A stretch of DNA of 64,000 bases. Source: Lindgomyces ingoldianus. Lineage: Eukaryota > Ascomycota > Dothideomycetes > Pleosporales > Lindgomycetaceae. Under the pieces are notes generated by a model that saw only the letters and a list, made by a program, of their open reading frames with translations, had not been told where the DNA came from and did no database searches. Within the stretch, counting starts at the first letter, position 1. Every line of letters starts with the position of its first letter. Below are positions 24,982 through 35,061 of this stretch, in pieces. Both the position numbers and the translations under genes were made by a program. The stretch spans positions 635,974-699,973 of the forward strand of contig NW_022985196.1 of the NCBI RefSeq assembly GCF_010093535.1. Reading direction: 5' to 3'.

Positions 24982-26843
24982 AGGGTAGGATTTTGGATGT
25001 GAATGGAGTTTTGAAAGTTGCGTGATACCCAGAGGCGGTAATAGCCTAGCGTGTGTGCCAACCCGTAGTCAGGGCATGCTGCAGATTTTCCAGTCTGTAT
25101 TATTCCAATAGTTTGAAAGATAGACGTTTCACGTTCTTCCAGACTACTTCTCATGCATTGAGTCGCGACTGCTTCTCTCCCATGGGAGCTAAACAAAGTC
25201 GGAGGAGCTTGTGGAGTGGGTTCTTCCTTCGTCCACCCCGCCGCAGTCATGGCTCCTTCTAATGCTGGATATTAATCAGTTGTTGCCCACCTGCTCTACT
25301 AGATCTCCAACTCCTCATTCACGTGCAGACCTCCGGACCTTTTGCTATCTTCAGCCTTGCTTAGGCCCCTGTCTCTATCTTTCCATTGCTTTCGATAAGT
25401 TCACTTTTGCTCTTTATCTCTATCATGGTTACGCCTACCGCCCTAGAGATGCATTTTAGCGAGAGGCGAGAGCGTCGCCTGGCTGGCTTGACTAGCTTCC
25501 CTCCCACGACGCTCGAATACAGCTACACATGCAACAAGCAATACCATGAAAGGACCCTCTTAACGCCATAGATTATAGCTAGTACAAGCGCAAAATAATT
25601 CCGAAACTCTCAGAAGAGGAACGTGGGGGAAAAGCAAGTGGTTACGAGACAGCTTCCGTAGAGGTAAAGGAGAAGGCGTGTGAAGTATGTATATGTATGG
25701 GGACCCATTACCACCTCCAGCAGACGTAGGTGGGCCACAGGCGAGCCAATTCCAACGTGAAATTCGAGGTAAAGGCGTCGGTATTATTGAAAATAAATAT
25801 GGCTGGCCGGTTTGGATATAGCGAGACAACTTAGAAGACGACTGTCTAGAGACTTTTTAGTCAGTGTCCTTTTCGGGCACTTGCCGGATTAGCTTCCGCA
25901 TAATAATAGCCCAATTAACACTGAGAGGGAGAATCGGCCTAACTCATTGATTCCTTGAATATGGTACTCTGCATCCCATATGGATATTGAACCAACTGGC
26001 TTGAATATGCGCCATAAGTGTCCTAGAGAGTTTCCGGATGTTGAGCCTTATACCTAATATCTTTCTTGCCCCAAGCTCGCCTCCGACTGGAAGAACCACC
26101 TTCTAGCAGAACACCTTCTTCGGCCACGCAGGCAATATCTATGCGGAAAAGCCAGAGTATACGGTATTGGACACTACGACTCCACGCATGGCGAGCTTAC
26201 TGAAAGGGCTCTCGGTCCGCAGTAGGGCTCACACTTGGCGAAAGTCAGAACACGCCAACCAGAGAGTTTGGAGTTGATGTATTGCATTGCATTGGACGTT
26301 AAAGGAGGGGAGAGTGAGGGGGTGGGAGAGAAGGGGAATATAGGGAGGACGAGGGTGTCAGGGGAGGCGAGCAAGACAGGAAATGTAGGAGATGGCGGAG
26401 TGAAAAGGAAGAAGCATCGGTGATGCCCTCTTCTTTGAGAAATCTGGCAGCTCTAGATTTTAACCTCTTCGTCGAAATAGCGTAGTAGTCAAATAAACCC
26501 GATCTCCTCTAGAACTGTCAACGCACCACTTTCACTATATAGAGTACTCACGAAGCTTAGTATATGCTCATATCCGACTTTAAGGTGGGATGGAAACTAA
26601 AGCATATTTATGTCAACCAATCAGCAGCGTGGGGTAAGCCGGACGAAATCGTCCGTTCCACACACGTGCGTTCGTGCTTGCCCCGCCACACCGCCACGCT
26701 CTTCGGGGACATGGTCGCGAAGCTTCCACGCACATCAATCGTTGCCTGAACACCGTGCCTCGTAATCCCATGAAAGAATCTCCTTCGCAGTGCTGCAGTA
26801 ATCACCCAAGCACTCACTGAGACCAACAAATATACCCTAAGCT
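24982..26843. other. Intergenic, no gene recognised
   Basis: Almost 1.9 kb with no credible exon on either strand. Short open frames (for example 25211-25459 and 26235-26423) are not protein-like. It should carry the CorA 3' end and the promoter of the downstream gene. Confidence 0.45.
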
Positions 26844-29093
26844 ATGCAGGTCCAGTTATATGTGTACGACCTCTCCCAAGTAAGCCAGCTTCCCAAGTAA
26901 CGGGAAAGCTTCACTGACAGTCGGCTTCTAGGGTCTGGCTCGGACGGTATGATGCCCTATTGAGAGCCCTTCAAGAGCGCTTCTAACCCAGCATAGATGT
27001 CCAGCCAGCTCCTCGGGAGACACATTGGTGCGGATACCTCGAGCAAAGCTCCAATTCATCTGCTTACCGTGCTGCATAGACGCCGTATACCACACCTCAC
27101 TTGTTTTTGAAGGTATAGAATACTTTTTCGGGCAAGGAGTACAGACATGCAGGGCGGGCAGTACACATCATGGAAAGCCCATGGAGGTCATTCCTATGGG
27201 AGTGACGGACCTGCCTATGGAAGTTGTTTTGGAATATCTGGATTCCCTAAAGACGGTGTATACAGCTGAGGTGAGTACTATCCCCCCAACGCGGGTTGGA
27301 TGGAAGCTAATGGATGATGATAGTCATATGATTTGTTCCTGCACAATTGTAATAATTTGTGAGTGTTTTAATATCTTCTGCTTAAGCTCCCGGATGCTTC
27401 CTGTCGTAAGACGGAGGTCGGAATTCTTTAGCCTTCATCTTGAATTTGGGAATGGGTTTTAATGATCAAGTCTACTTTTTTGATTTCCACAGTAGGCACA
27501 AGTATACTGATATGTTTAAGCACCAACGACTTCGCTATGTTTCTCGTCGGCAAAGGCATTCCAGACCATATCACTTCCCTCCCAGAGACGGTGCTCAATA
27601 CTCCCTTTGGGCAGATGTTGAGACCTCATCTTGATAATATGATGCGACCCATTACCCAGGCGCCAACGCCTGCACCATTTCGCCCCTACGAAACTAATGG
27701 AAGTCGACCGGCTCCTGAATTAGATCACCAACAGCCGTCTTCTAAGGCCGCGATACCGACACGGGCTTCAGCTCCTACTCCGGCCCAAGTACCACCAGTT
27801 GCATCAACTTCTCCCCTGGCTGCCTACACAAGTAGAGTCAATAACGAAACCCGTCTCCAAGACGTCGAACGTCTCCTCCAGCTAGCCTCAGACCGCTGCG
27901 CTATTATCTTTTTCACAAGCTCCACCTGCGCACCCTGCAAGCTTGTATACCAACCATACGATGACCTAGCAGTCGAGGCCAATATGAAGTGCATCTTCAT
28001 AAAGATAGACTTCAGCTACGCAGACCGCGCCATCAGTGCCAAATTCCCACATGTGCGAGTCACGCCGACGTTCATCACTTTTTTAAAAGGCCAGCAACGT
28101 GATGAATGGAGTGGGGCTGATGCGAGGATGTTGAGGAATAATGTAGAGATGTTGTTGAATGCTGCATTCCCGCCACATCTGCATTTGAGTAAGAACGTAC
28201 CGACGCTTTTGAGGCAGAGCCAGAGACCAATTATGTACGCAAAAGTTCCGCCACTGGAAAAGGTCGTTGCGAAAATGGGTACTGTGGGGAAAGATCCTGT
28301 TGTGAGTTCGATTGTGTCGTTTATTGATGCAAGGGAGAGGTTTGGTGCAATGGAGGCACCCCTCACCAAGTTGCCCTCTTTTGCAGAGTTCCTCAAGAGG
28401 AGCACAAAGTCGCTCCCTCCTGATCTCCTGTTCACGGCGCTAGATCTATTGAGGATCACACTCACCGACGTCCGCGTATCTGGATTCTTCGCCGAAGAGC
28501 ACAGAGGCGCGACGGGCACTCCAGCAACAGTCTCTCACCTCCTCAGTTATGCCGACAAGCTTGGGACTTCCACACCATATCCGTTAAGACTTACAACATT
28601 GCATCTCGCATGCAACCTCTTCACGTCCCCGCTCTTCATCCCACACCTTCTTTCTTCTCCACTCTCCGCTACGCTGATATCGCTCCTCACAACCGCCCTT
28701 CTCGATGACAAACACCCAGCGCTCAAGGCCTCAGCCCTAAGTCTCGCTATGAATATAACATCCTCAAATCACAAGATCCGGATGAAGAAACACAGTAACG
28801 CCCCGCCTTCGCAAAGCACGCCGCACTCGGACGTCGAACTCGACGAGGCCGAACAAGTCGAGCTTCTTGCCTCGCTACTTGAAATCCTCGGCACAGGTCA
28901 AGGGGAGAAAGACGCGGAGGTCAAAAAGATGGCGCTGATTGCGACCGGCTGGCTGGTGTATTGCGCGCCTATGGATGGAGAGGTGAGGGACTTATGGAGG
29001 GTTATGGATGCGAAGGGAACGGTGGGAAAGGTTAAAGGGAGCAGTGTAGAAGAGAGGTTGATTGTTAAAGAGGTGCAGGAGTTGTTGAGCTGA
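26844..29093 (+). CDS. PPPDE (DeSI-like) peptidase - thioredoxin - PUL domain fusion
   Basis: About 626 aa from six phase-consistent exons: 26844-26879, 26932-26946, 26997-27027, 27080-27270, 27324-27358 and 27521-29093. The N-terminal PPPDE/DeSI fold has the YVYDLSQGLAR start, catalytic His in AVYHTSLVF and catalytic Cys in LHNCNNF, so deSUMOylating or deubiquitinating cysteine peptidase activity is expected. A Pro-rich linker leads to a thioredoxin domain with an active CAPC pair (SSTCAPCKLVYQPYDDLA). The C-terminal 270 residues match a PUL domain, an armadillo-like fold that binds Cdc48/p97 in Ufd3/PLAA. Together this suggests a ubiquitin/SUMO-linked protein quality-control factor recruited to Cdc48. 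Exon 2 is only 15 nt (GLART). It is required to keep the conserved sequence and phase. Confidence 0.9.
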
Positions 29094-29651
29094 GGAGCGT
29101 GGTGGTGGAGAGGATGCTGAGGTTCGCGTTCGGTGGTTTGGGTTGATGGAACGAGTTCGTGTCATGGATGGACTGTTTGCTAGAATTAGGCAAAGCGTTC
29201 TAGAGGATAGAGATTTCGGTGCGGAAATAGACCTCTCCTTTCCTCAGCTCACACTTCAATCGTGCCCTCTTCCTGAAAATATCTCTTGGGCTCTTTCTCA
29301 CCGTGGGCAATAAAGTAAATAGTACTTTGTAAATCTCACGATTCGCTAAACGAAAGAGGTGCATCCTACATTAGAATATGGTGATGTTCTCCCTCACCCG
29401 GTAGTCAGCTGGAGATTCACGCCCTGCCTTTGTGCATGCACATGAGGGTGTCGGGATGTGATCCAACCATGAGCTGGCCTTGGCAAACCATCAGATCCCT
29501 CCCAAAATGGTAAAACGTAATTTTAAATTTTTTTTATGGCAGACTAGCTCCTCCATGGTCGCACGACTATTTAAGCAACGGGTCCCTTAATTTACAACTT
29601 CTCCAGAACATTAATTCCCTCGCATTACGTTTGCAACACGTTTAAAATATA
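29094..29651. other. Spacer left of the transposase-like locus
   Basis: No gene. From about 29520 the sequence becomes A/T-rich, and a first palindrome copy (AACACGTT) lies about 15 bp before the ATG at 29652. If the locus is a mobile element, its left terminus should lie here; no clear terminal inverted repeat or target duplication was found by eye. Confidence 0.4.
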
Positions 29652-32600
29652 ATGAATGAACTTGACAATTCTGTCGCGCTCTACAATCCTTTCCTTGTCA
29701 GGCATGATGTAGAGGAGAGGCAGGATCACACATTTGAACTTGGAGACCAGTTTACGCAGCCATTTGACGCCTCAATCCAGGATGACGAAGATACTGAGGT
29801 ACGTAGGAAAGCCTAATGCGATAGAAACATGTTCTAAACGTGCTACAGGACATACCAAACGTGTTCACTGTGGGAAACAATCAAGGACCTCCCCTTACTG
29901 CCTCTGAAACGCAGTTTGTTGCAACACTACCAGCCTACCCAAAGACACTAGACGGGGGCTGCGCCTTTATAATTCCTGTAACAAGGAATCAAGAAGGAGA
30001 GATACCAGATGTAAAGGATGTCTACAAGAAGGCAACAGAGGTTAGTAATTCTCGAAACACGTTCACAACATGTTCCTAGCACGCACTGAACACGATCAGT
30101 TTCAATATTCTAAGCGTCTCATATCTGGGAACCGTCCAACTGTGTGTCCATTCTTCAACAAGCAGCCTGCTCGACGATGGAGATACCAATGCTCTGGTAT
30201 CAAGTGCTGTCAATACCTTCTAAACACGTTACAAAATTGTTCTCATAATAAGGTCGATGATACCCTCTGGGATAAGATCCGATCACTTCGACCTAATCCT
30301 CATACAAGTAAGGATGATGACAAGCAAAGGGCTACAAAGTAAGTATTTTAATACATCTAAAGCGTATTTTAAACATGTTTGTAACAGAATATAGTACCTA
30401 CATTGGGGCTTGTAAAAGTTTTCAAGAAGGAGCTTGCCGTGATCAAAAGGAGACATGCGGGCCTATTCTTTGCCAACAAGGTGAAGTCGTAAGTGTACAC
30501 ACAATAAACATGTTATAAACGCGGTTCTAACGCGTTTAGTCTCTAGCTGGAGGTCAACCATGGTATATTGGTTGTAAGAGTTGGCACTGGTCTACAAAGG
30601 ATACAGAGAAGCATTTTATCAAGACGGTTGATGCCAAAGTTGATATAGAGTATCTTCAATCACTGTTTGAGCATGGCTTACCAGCAGAGAATCAGCAATG
30701 TGAGCATTGCTTTGTAGTGGAGCCAACGTCAGCACGGGGCGAGAACTGTAGTAAGCTAATATCTAGAACACGTTTGAAACACGCTTCTAACTTGTTTATA
30801 GACAAGGACCACCCCCAAGGCGTTGGAAAACTTACAACTGTTCCTTGTTTAGCCACGTGGCAAATTATTATACCAGTTGACCTGAGGGCAATCCCGTATT
30901 ACGTTCTAATCGCGATTGGAACACATACGCATGTACCGCCTCCTCCCTCTGTGGTTCAGGGTGAGTATGTTGAGGATCTTAAAGATGTGTTGCGGCCAAT
31001 GCTCACCCCAGGGCTTACGAGATGTGAGTCTGCTTCAGTAACGCGTTTACAACACGTTCTAAATAAGTTTAGCTCAATTCCTAAACTCTAGAGCGCTTCA
31101 TGTGTATCTTGACCAGCATGGATATCGTTCAATAGAGGACTTACATGTAGCCTTTGCAAACAAGGATCGAGTTTCAAGTATTATCAAGAGCGAGAAGCTT
31201 TCTACGTTTCCATATGGGGGTGGGCTTCAAAGTGTTGTTTATGAGTGGAGGACAAGACATCAAACCCCTGAAATTGTAAGCTTTCCTTTATAACACGTTT
31301 CAAACATATTCTAAGCACGTTTAGGCGTATATCCGACAGATTATCTCTGGGGTTTCTGGAAACATTATTGTCTGTTTTTTTGACGAGCAGGCTAAGATCC
31401 TTATGGACCAGAAGACCTTTCAGATAGATATGTCGTACAAAAGACTCCAAGGAAAGTGGGCTGAGATTCTTATCGCAGTCTTCCATGGGCCGCATAGCAG
31501 AAGTAAGTAGCATACAATAGCACGTTTGAAACACGTTTCTAACATGTTACAGTGCTTACGCTTGGTCGTATAGTAACTGACACAGACTCCCGGGACATAT
31601 CCTTTCTTGGGTTCTGCGCCTTTTTCAAACTAGTTGGAGAGCGTACACAAAAAATTGTCCAGTGGCAGCACCTCCATAAAAAAGGGTTTTACGGGACTAC
31701 CCTTGACATGTGCAGCAAGCAGATGAAAGGTAGGCAAGTGATCATGTTTGAAACGTGTTATTAACGTGTTTGAAGGGTTTGGTCTATATCTCCAGACTAT
31801 GGACATGCAGCAACGGGACTGGAGATGGCAACTTGCCTCTTGTACCCGCTTCTGCCTAGCGCACTTTACGCGTAGTATTAATACTGCTGCCCCAACCTCT
31901 AGCCACTCAGAGGACTCTGTCTGGAGCCGTATGAGGTCCCTCTGCCAAGTAGAGACAGCTGAGGATTATAATGCATTGTGCAACCTACTAATTCGTAAGT
32001 AAAATGTAACAACGCGCTCTGAACGTGTTCTAATCACGTTCCTAGAATCCGAGGAATCTGTATCAGTGAAGAACTGGGCCCTGAACAAGAAGAGTCCTGT
32101 GATTGCCGCAGGGATTGCTAGATGCTGCAGTCTGATGACGCTAGACACTTGGAACACGTTAGAAACACATACCAACGCAGCTGAGCAGGCTGGTATGAAG
32201 GGATACAGGACCGGCATTCGGGTGTCTTTACTAGAGGCGATACAGAAGTACGATTCTTATTAACACGCTTTAAACATGTTTCTAACGCATTCTATAGTAG
32301 TCAACAAATGGACCTCCAGGACGTAAAGGAATTTAATGCAAGGGATAAATATAGGATCTGTACTGCACATAGTAGTGACCAATCACTAAGCCAGCAATAT
32401 TCTGCTAATCAAGGGCGTGAGGCAAGTAAGTATTATACAATTATGCAAGTAGAACACAAACTAATACGTTTAGAACGGAAATATCAAGAAGAGGAAGAGG
32501 TTATTGTCTTATCTGACAACGATGAGGTACTCCCCTCAGTGGGACGTAAATCGAAGTCTCAGAGTCGGTCAAGGGCTTCGCAAGGGAGGTCCTCACCTGC

Positions 32601-32864
32601 AAGGTCTTCACCATCAAGGTATTCGCCTATAAGATGGTCACCACCTCCTAGGTATGTTATTTTAACACGTTTAGAACATGTTTCTAACACATATATAGGA
32701 GTTCAGGTTCCCAGAGCCTTCAAAAGCAAGTTCTAGTGTCTAGCCAGGATATTGCGTACGAGCTGAAGCAGCTGGAGCTTCAAAGGGCTCAGTTACAGCT
32801 TGAAAGGGAGAGATTTGAGTTTGAGAAAGAGAAATACGCGTTTGAGATGAGAAAGCGTATATAG
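29652..32864 (+). CDS. DDE-transposase-like protein, 14 exons, with Zn-finger N-terminus
   Basis: About 846 aa with an intact frame. Exons: 29652-29798, 29849-30040, 30115-30338, 30395-30488, 30540-30750, 30802-31023, 31073-31275, 31325-31502, 31553-31729, 31776-31994, 32046-32247, 32298-32425, 32474-32651, 32699-32864. Residues about 114-200 form a Cys/His-rich region (CPFFNKQ, CSGIKCC, CRDQKETCGP, WYIGCKSWHW), probably DNA-binding in the WRKY/GCM/FLYWCH style. GTHTHVPPPP follows. A plausible RNase-H-like core begins near residue 455, with Asp in FQIDMSYKR (about 466), Asp in TLDMCSKQMKGFG (about 542) and a C/H motif in CTRFCLAH, resembling MULE-type transposases. The exact superfamily is uncertain. 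The C-terminus is SR-rich, then a heptad-like coiled coil (ELKQLELQRAQLQLERERF). A final intron could shift the stop by a few codons. Every intron carries the locus-specific palindrome array. Confidence 0.75.
29799..32698 (+). repeat. Thirteen introns built from 11-bp-spaced AACRYGTT palindromes
   Basis: The introns of the 14-exon gene (about 46-75 nt each) are 29799-29848, 30041-30114, 30339-30394, 30489-30539, 30751-30801, 31024-31072, 31276-31324, 31503-31552, 31730-31775, 31995-32045, 32248-32297, 32426-32473 and 32652-32698. All contain one to three copies of an 8-bp palindromic unit, consensus AACRYGTT (AACACGTT, AACATGTT, AACGCGTT, AACGTGTT, some with one mismatch). Adjacent copies are usually separated by exactly 3 nt, giving an 11-bp period, about one helical turn. 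The second or third copy overlaps the branch site (TCTAAC). Exon-flanking intron sequence outside the array differs between introns. Confidence 0.88.
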
Positions 32865-33070
32865 TTAGTACAACACGTTTTAAACGTGTTCCAAGCACGT
32901 CCTAGTTATAACCAATTAGCTAGCATTCACGTGCATGCCAAGGTAAAATTTTTCACTAGTGGACCTTGGTAACTACAAAGAAGGACTCGGAAATATAGCC
33001 GACCCTGCCCACATTGTTTTCTCAGCACGTTTCTAATACAACATCCTTATATCCTCACAACAGGCTCGTC
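32865..33070 (+). other. Spacer or 5' leader introns between the two plus-strand genes
   Basis: Contains further palindrome arrays at about 32872-32900 (three units) and 33026-33045. Both lie between GT and AG sites, so they may be introns in a leader of the downstream gene or in a longer transcript running on from the upstream gene. No protein-like exon was found in between. Confidence 0.45.
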
Positions 33071-34055
33071 ATGGGGAACAAGACATTAATGCTTAATGTC
33101 AGTGCCCTGAAACACGTTTCTTCTAACGTGTCCTAACATTGTTCTAGCCTGTTTACCAGAAGTACGCTGGTCTTCAAACCCTTCCTGTCAACACTCCAGA
33201 GTTGCAGGAAGATACTACTAATCCGGGCTGCTATACGGTCTACAACGGAGAACTGTTTTGCCGGGCTCTTTGGGATAGGACTGAGAAACAGTCAATGTGT
33301 GGGGTATGTGTTAAAACACGTTCCAAACGTGTTGCTAACCACTTTGCTTAGAAGAAGTTTAGTGATAGAGGTGCTGTTATCTACCATCTAAAATCTTTCC
33401 ACAAAGACTATCCACCAGCCCCTAAGCAGACTGGTCGTTCAACGCATGCCTCTGAACAAACCGCGCTTAGGTTCTATCGGTCACTCTTCTCCCCACCGCA
33501 ACCCGTTCCAAACACGTTAACAGTACGTTCAGCTAGAGAGGGTGAAACAGATGGCGAAGGGCATGTAGACATGGAAGATCCCCCAAGGGATAAACCAGTA
33601 GCTGAGGGACCTGGGGTTGAGGAGACTGAGGTTGAGGGAAATGAGGACGAGGGGGCTGAGGAGCCCGTTGGTTTAGAACGCGTTGCAAATACGTTGGAGA
33701 GAGATTCTCTTGCTCAGCCTTCTAGGAGAAAGCGAAAGCGGACACTATCTACCACAGCAAATGCAAAGAGGACTAGGGCTGCTCACGCAGCAAAGGATGT
33801 GCTGCCTCCTCTCCCGCTGTACCTGGCTAGCAACGCCAAGAGAGGCCAAGTAAAGAACGAGGTAACATGCACGCAAACACGTTCAGAGCACATTCTAATC
33901 ACACACAGGTGAACTATAAAAAATGTCTCCACATTCTGAGGGCAAAAGGTCTATCTACTCTCTGTCAGAAATGCGCGAAGGGGGGCTTTGTCCAGTGTCA
34001 ATTTGGGGAGCACTGTCAAAGTTGGAATCAGTTTCAGAAGCGAGCAGAGGTGTGA
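33071..34055 (+). CDS. C2H2-type zinc-finger protein of the same mobile-element-like locus
   Basis: About 279 aa from exons 33071-33097, 33148-33303, 33352-33861 and 33909-34055, all in phase. A C2H2-like finger is visible (CRALWDRTEKQSMCG, then HLKSFH about 12 residues later), split by an intron. An acidic Glu/Gly-rich stretch (EETEVEGNEDEGAEE) and a nuclear-localisation-like RRKRKRTLS follow. The C-terminus has a second Cys cluster (CLHILRAKGLSTLCQKCAKGGF with CQFGEHC). All three introns carry the AACRYGTT array. Exon 3 also holds two such arrays (33498-33533 and 33677-33700); each sits between potential GT and AG sites, so this exon may contain further, optional introns. Function unknown; a DNA-binding accessory protein of the element is a reasonable guess. 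The start ATG is the first that reaches the finger in phase. Confidence 0.6.
33498..33700 (+). repeat. Palindrome arrays inside coding sequence
   Basis: Two arrays with the same 11-bp period lie inside exon 3 of the zinc-finger gene. The first, at 33498-33533, has units AACCCGTT, AACACGTT and AGTACGTT; the second, at 33677-33700, has AACGCGTT and AATACGTT. Both are read through in frame. Single or paired units also occur in exons of the upstream gene near 29856, 30221 and 32155. Confidence 0.75.
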
Positions 34056-34125
34056 TCAGAGGAGACATCTATTCGTTCAAGAAAATATAGAATCAGATCT
34101 GAACACATTCGCCCCACGCCCCACC

Positions 34126-35061
34126 CTACTTCTCCTCCTCCTCTCCCCCCTGCTCTTCACCCTCCTGCTCCTCCTCACCCACCTGCTCCTCCTCCTCGTT
34201 GTCCTCCTCATCTCTAAAGGCAAAATAGTCCCTATTCTCGCAACTATCAGAATCACCCACTGGACGATCGAAATGGCAATCTGAATGAAACACGTTAGAA
34301 GCATGTTAAGAATATGTTCCAATAGTTTCACCCAACTCAAGAAGTAAAATGGATGAGGCAAATAAAGAAATAAAAATAAAGAGAAAAAGCATAAACTTAC
34401 TCACGCGCGAGCCCCAGTCACGACGGCAGGCAGCGCACAGCACCGTTTTACCCTAGAGCTTAAGGAGCCTGCTCATAGCGGTGAGGTTGACCTGGAACAC
34501 GTAAGCAACACATTTAAAAGACGCTCCAAAAATCTAATACCTTGCCCCCATATCTGCCACTAGTGTGGAAAATGACCGGCCTCTTGTTCAAGATGGGCAG
34601 CGCAGCACTCGCACCAAGCCTCTCGCGCTCCCGCGCAGCAGCAGTCTCTACTGCCACCAAACGATCATGCTCAACTAGTATGTTCAAGTACCATTCTGGT
34701 AGTATTAGTGAAACACGTTAGAAACACGTTGGGATCTTGTTATCTTTCACTTCATTGATATATCTAGTCGAAGGCTTGCCCTCATTATCAGACGAGACAA
34801 CATCAATACCATGCTACGCCTCAACATGAGTACACAGCGCGCCCCGAGTACCAACTACTTTCTAATGCAGTGTCAGTGAAACATGTTTGTAACACGATGG
34901 GAACATGTTCCTACTCCGCAGAGATCTCTGCCAACCTTGATGCGGCAGCGTACCTCAGGAGGATAACAATTAAACAAATTTTCAGCTGCTCGCCTTCGTT
35001 TGTGTGGGCGCGCTAACTGATTTGAACCTAGCCATGGTTGGGTGACCTGCGGCCTGCACAT
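34126..35061 (-). pseudogene. Decayed convergent gene with palindrome-array introns and TAG stops
   Basis: Protein-like exons on the minus strand can be followed from an ATG at 35061 (basic start with KRRRAAENLF) to a Glu-rich end at about 34126 (RDYFAFRDEEDNEEEE). Four stretches between them have GT and AG ends in minus orientation and carry the same palindrome units: about 34868-34914, 34690-34745, 34485-34545 and 34283-34335. Two in-frame TAG codons interrupt conserved-looking sequence, one after LCTHVEA and one after SRLLKL. Both would be single C-to-T changes from CAG. At two junctions the phases do not match, so small indels are likely too. Parental protein family not recognised; the CAACRRDWGS-like and VETAAARERERL stretches look genuine. 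It converges on the zinc-finger gene. Confidence 0.6.

Noticed and set aside
34990..35035. Possible tRNA (GGTTCAAATC T-loop-like sequence on the minus strand)
   Set aside because: No matching acceptor stem, A-box or anticodon arm; it lies in the first exon of the decayed gene.
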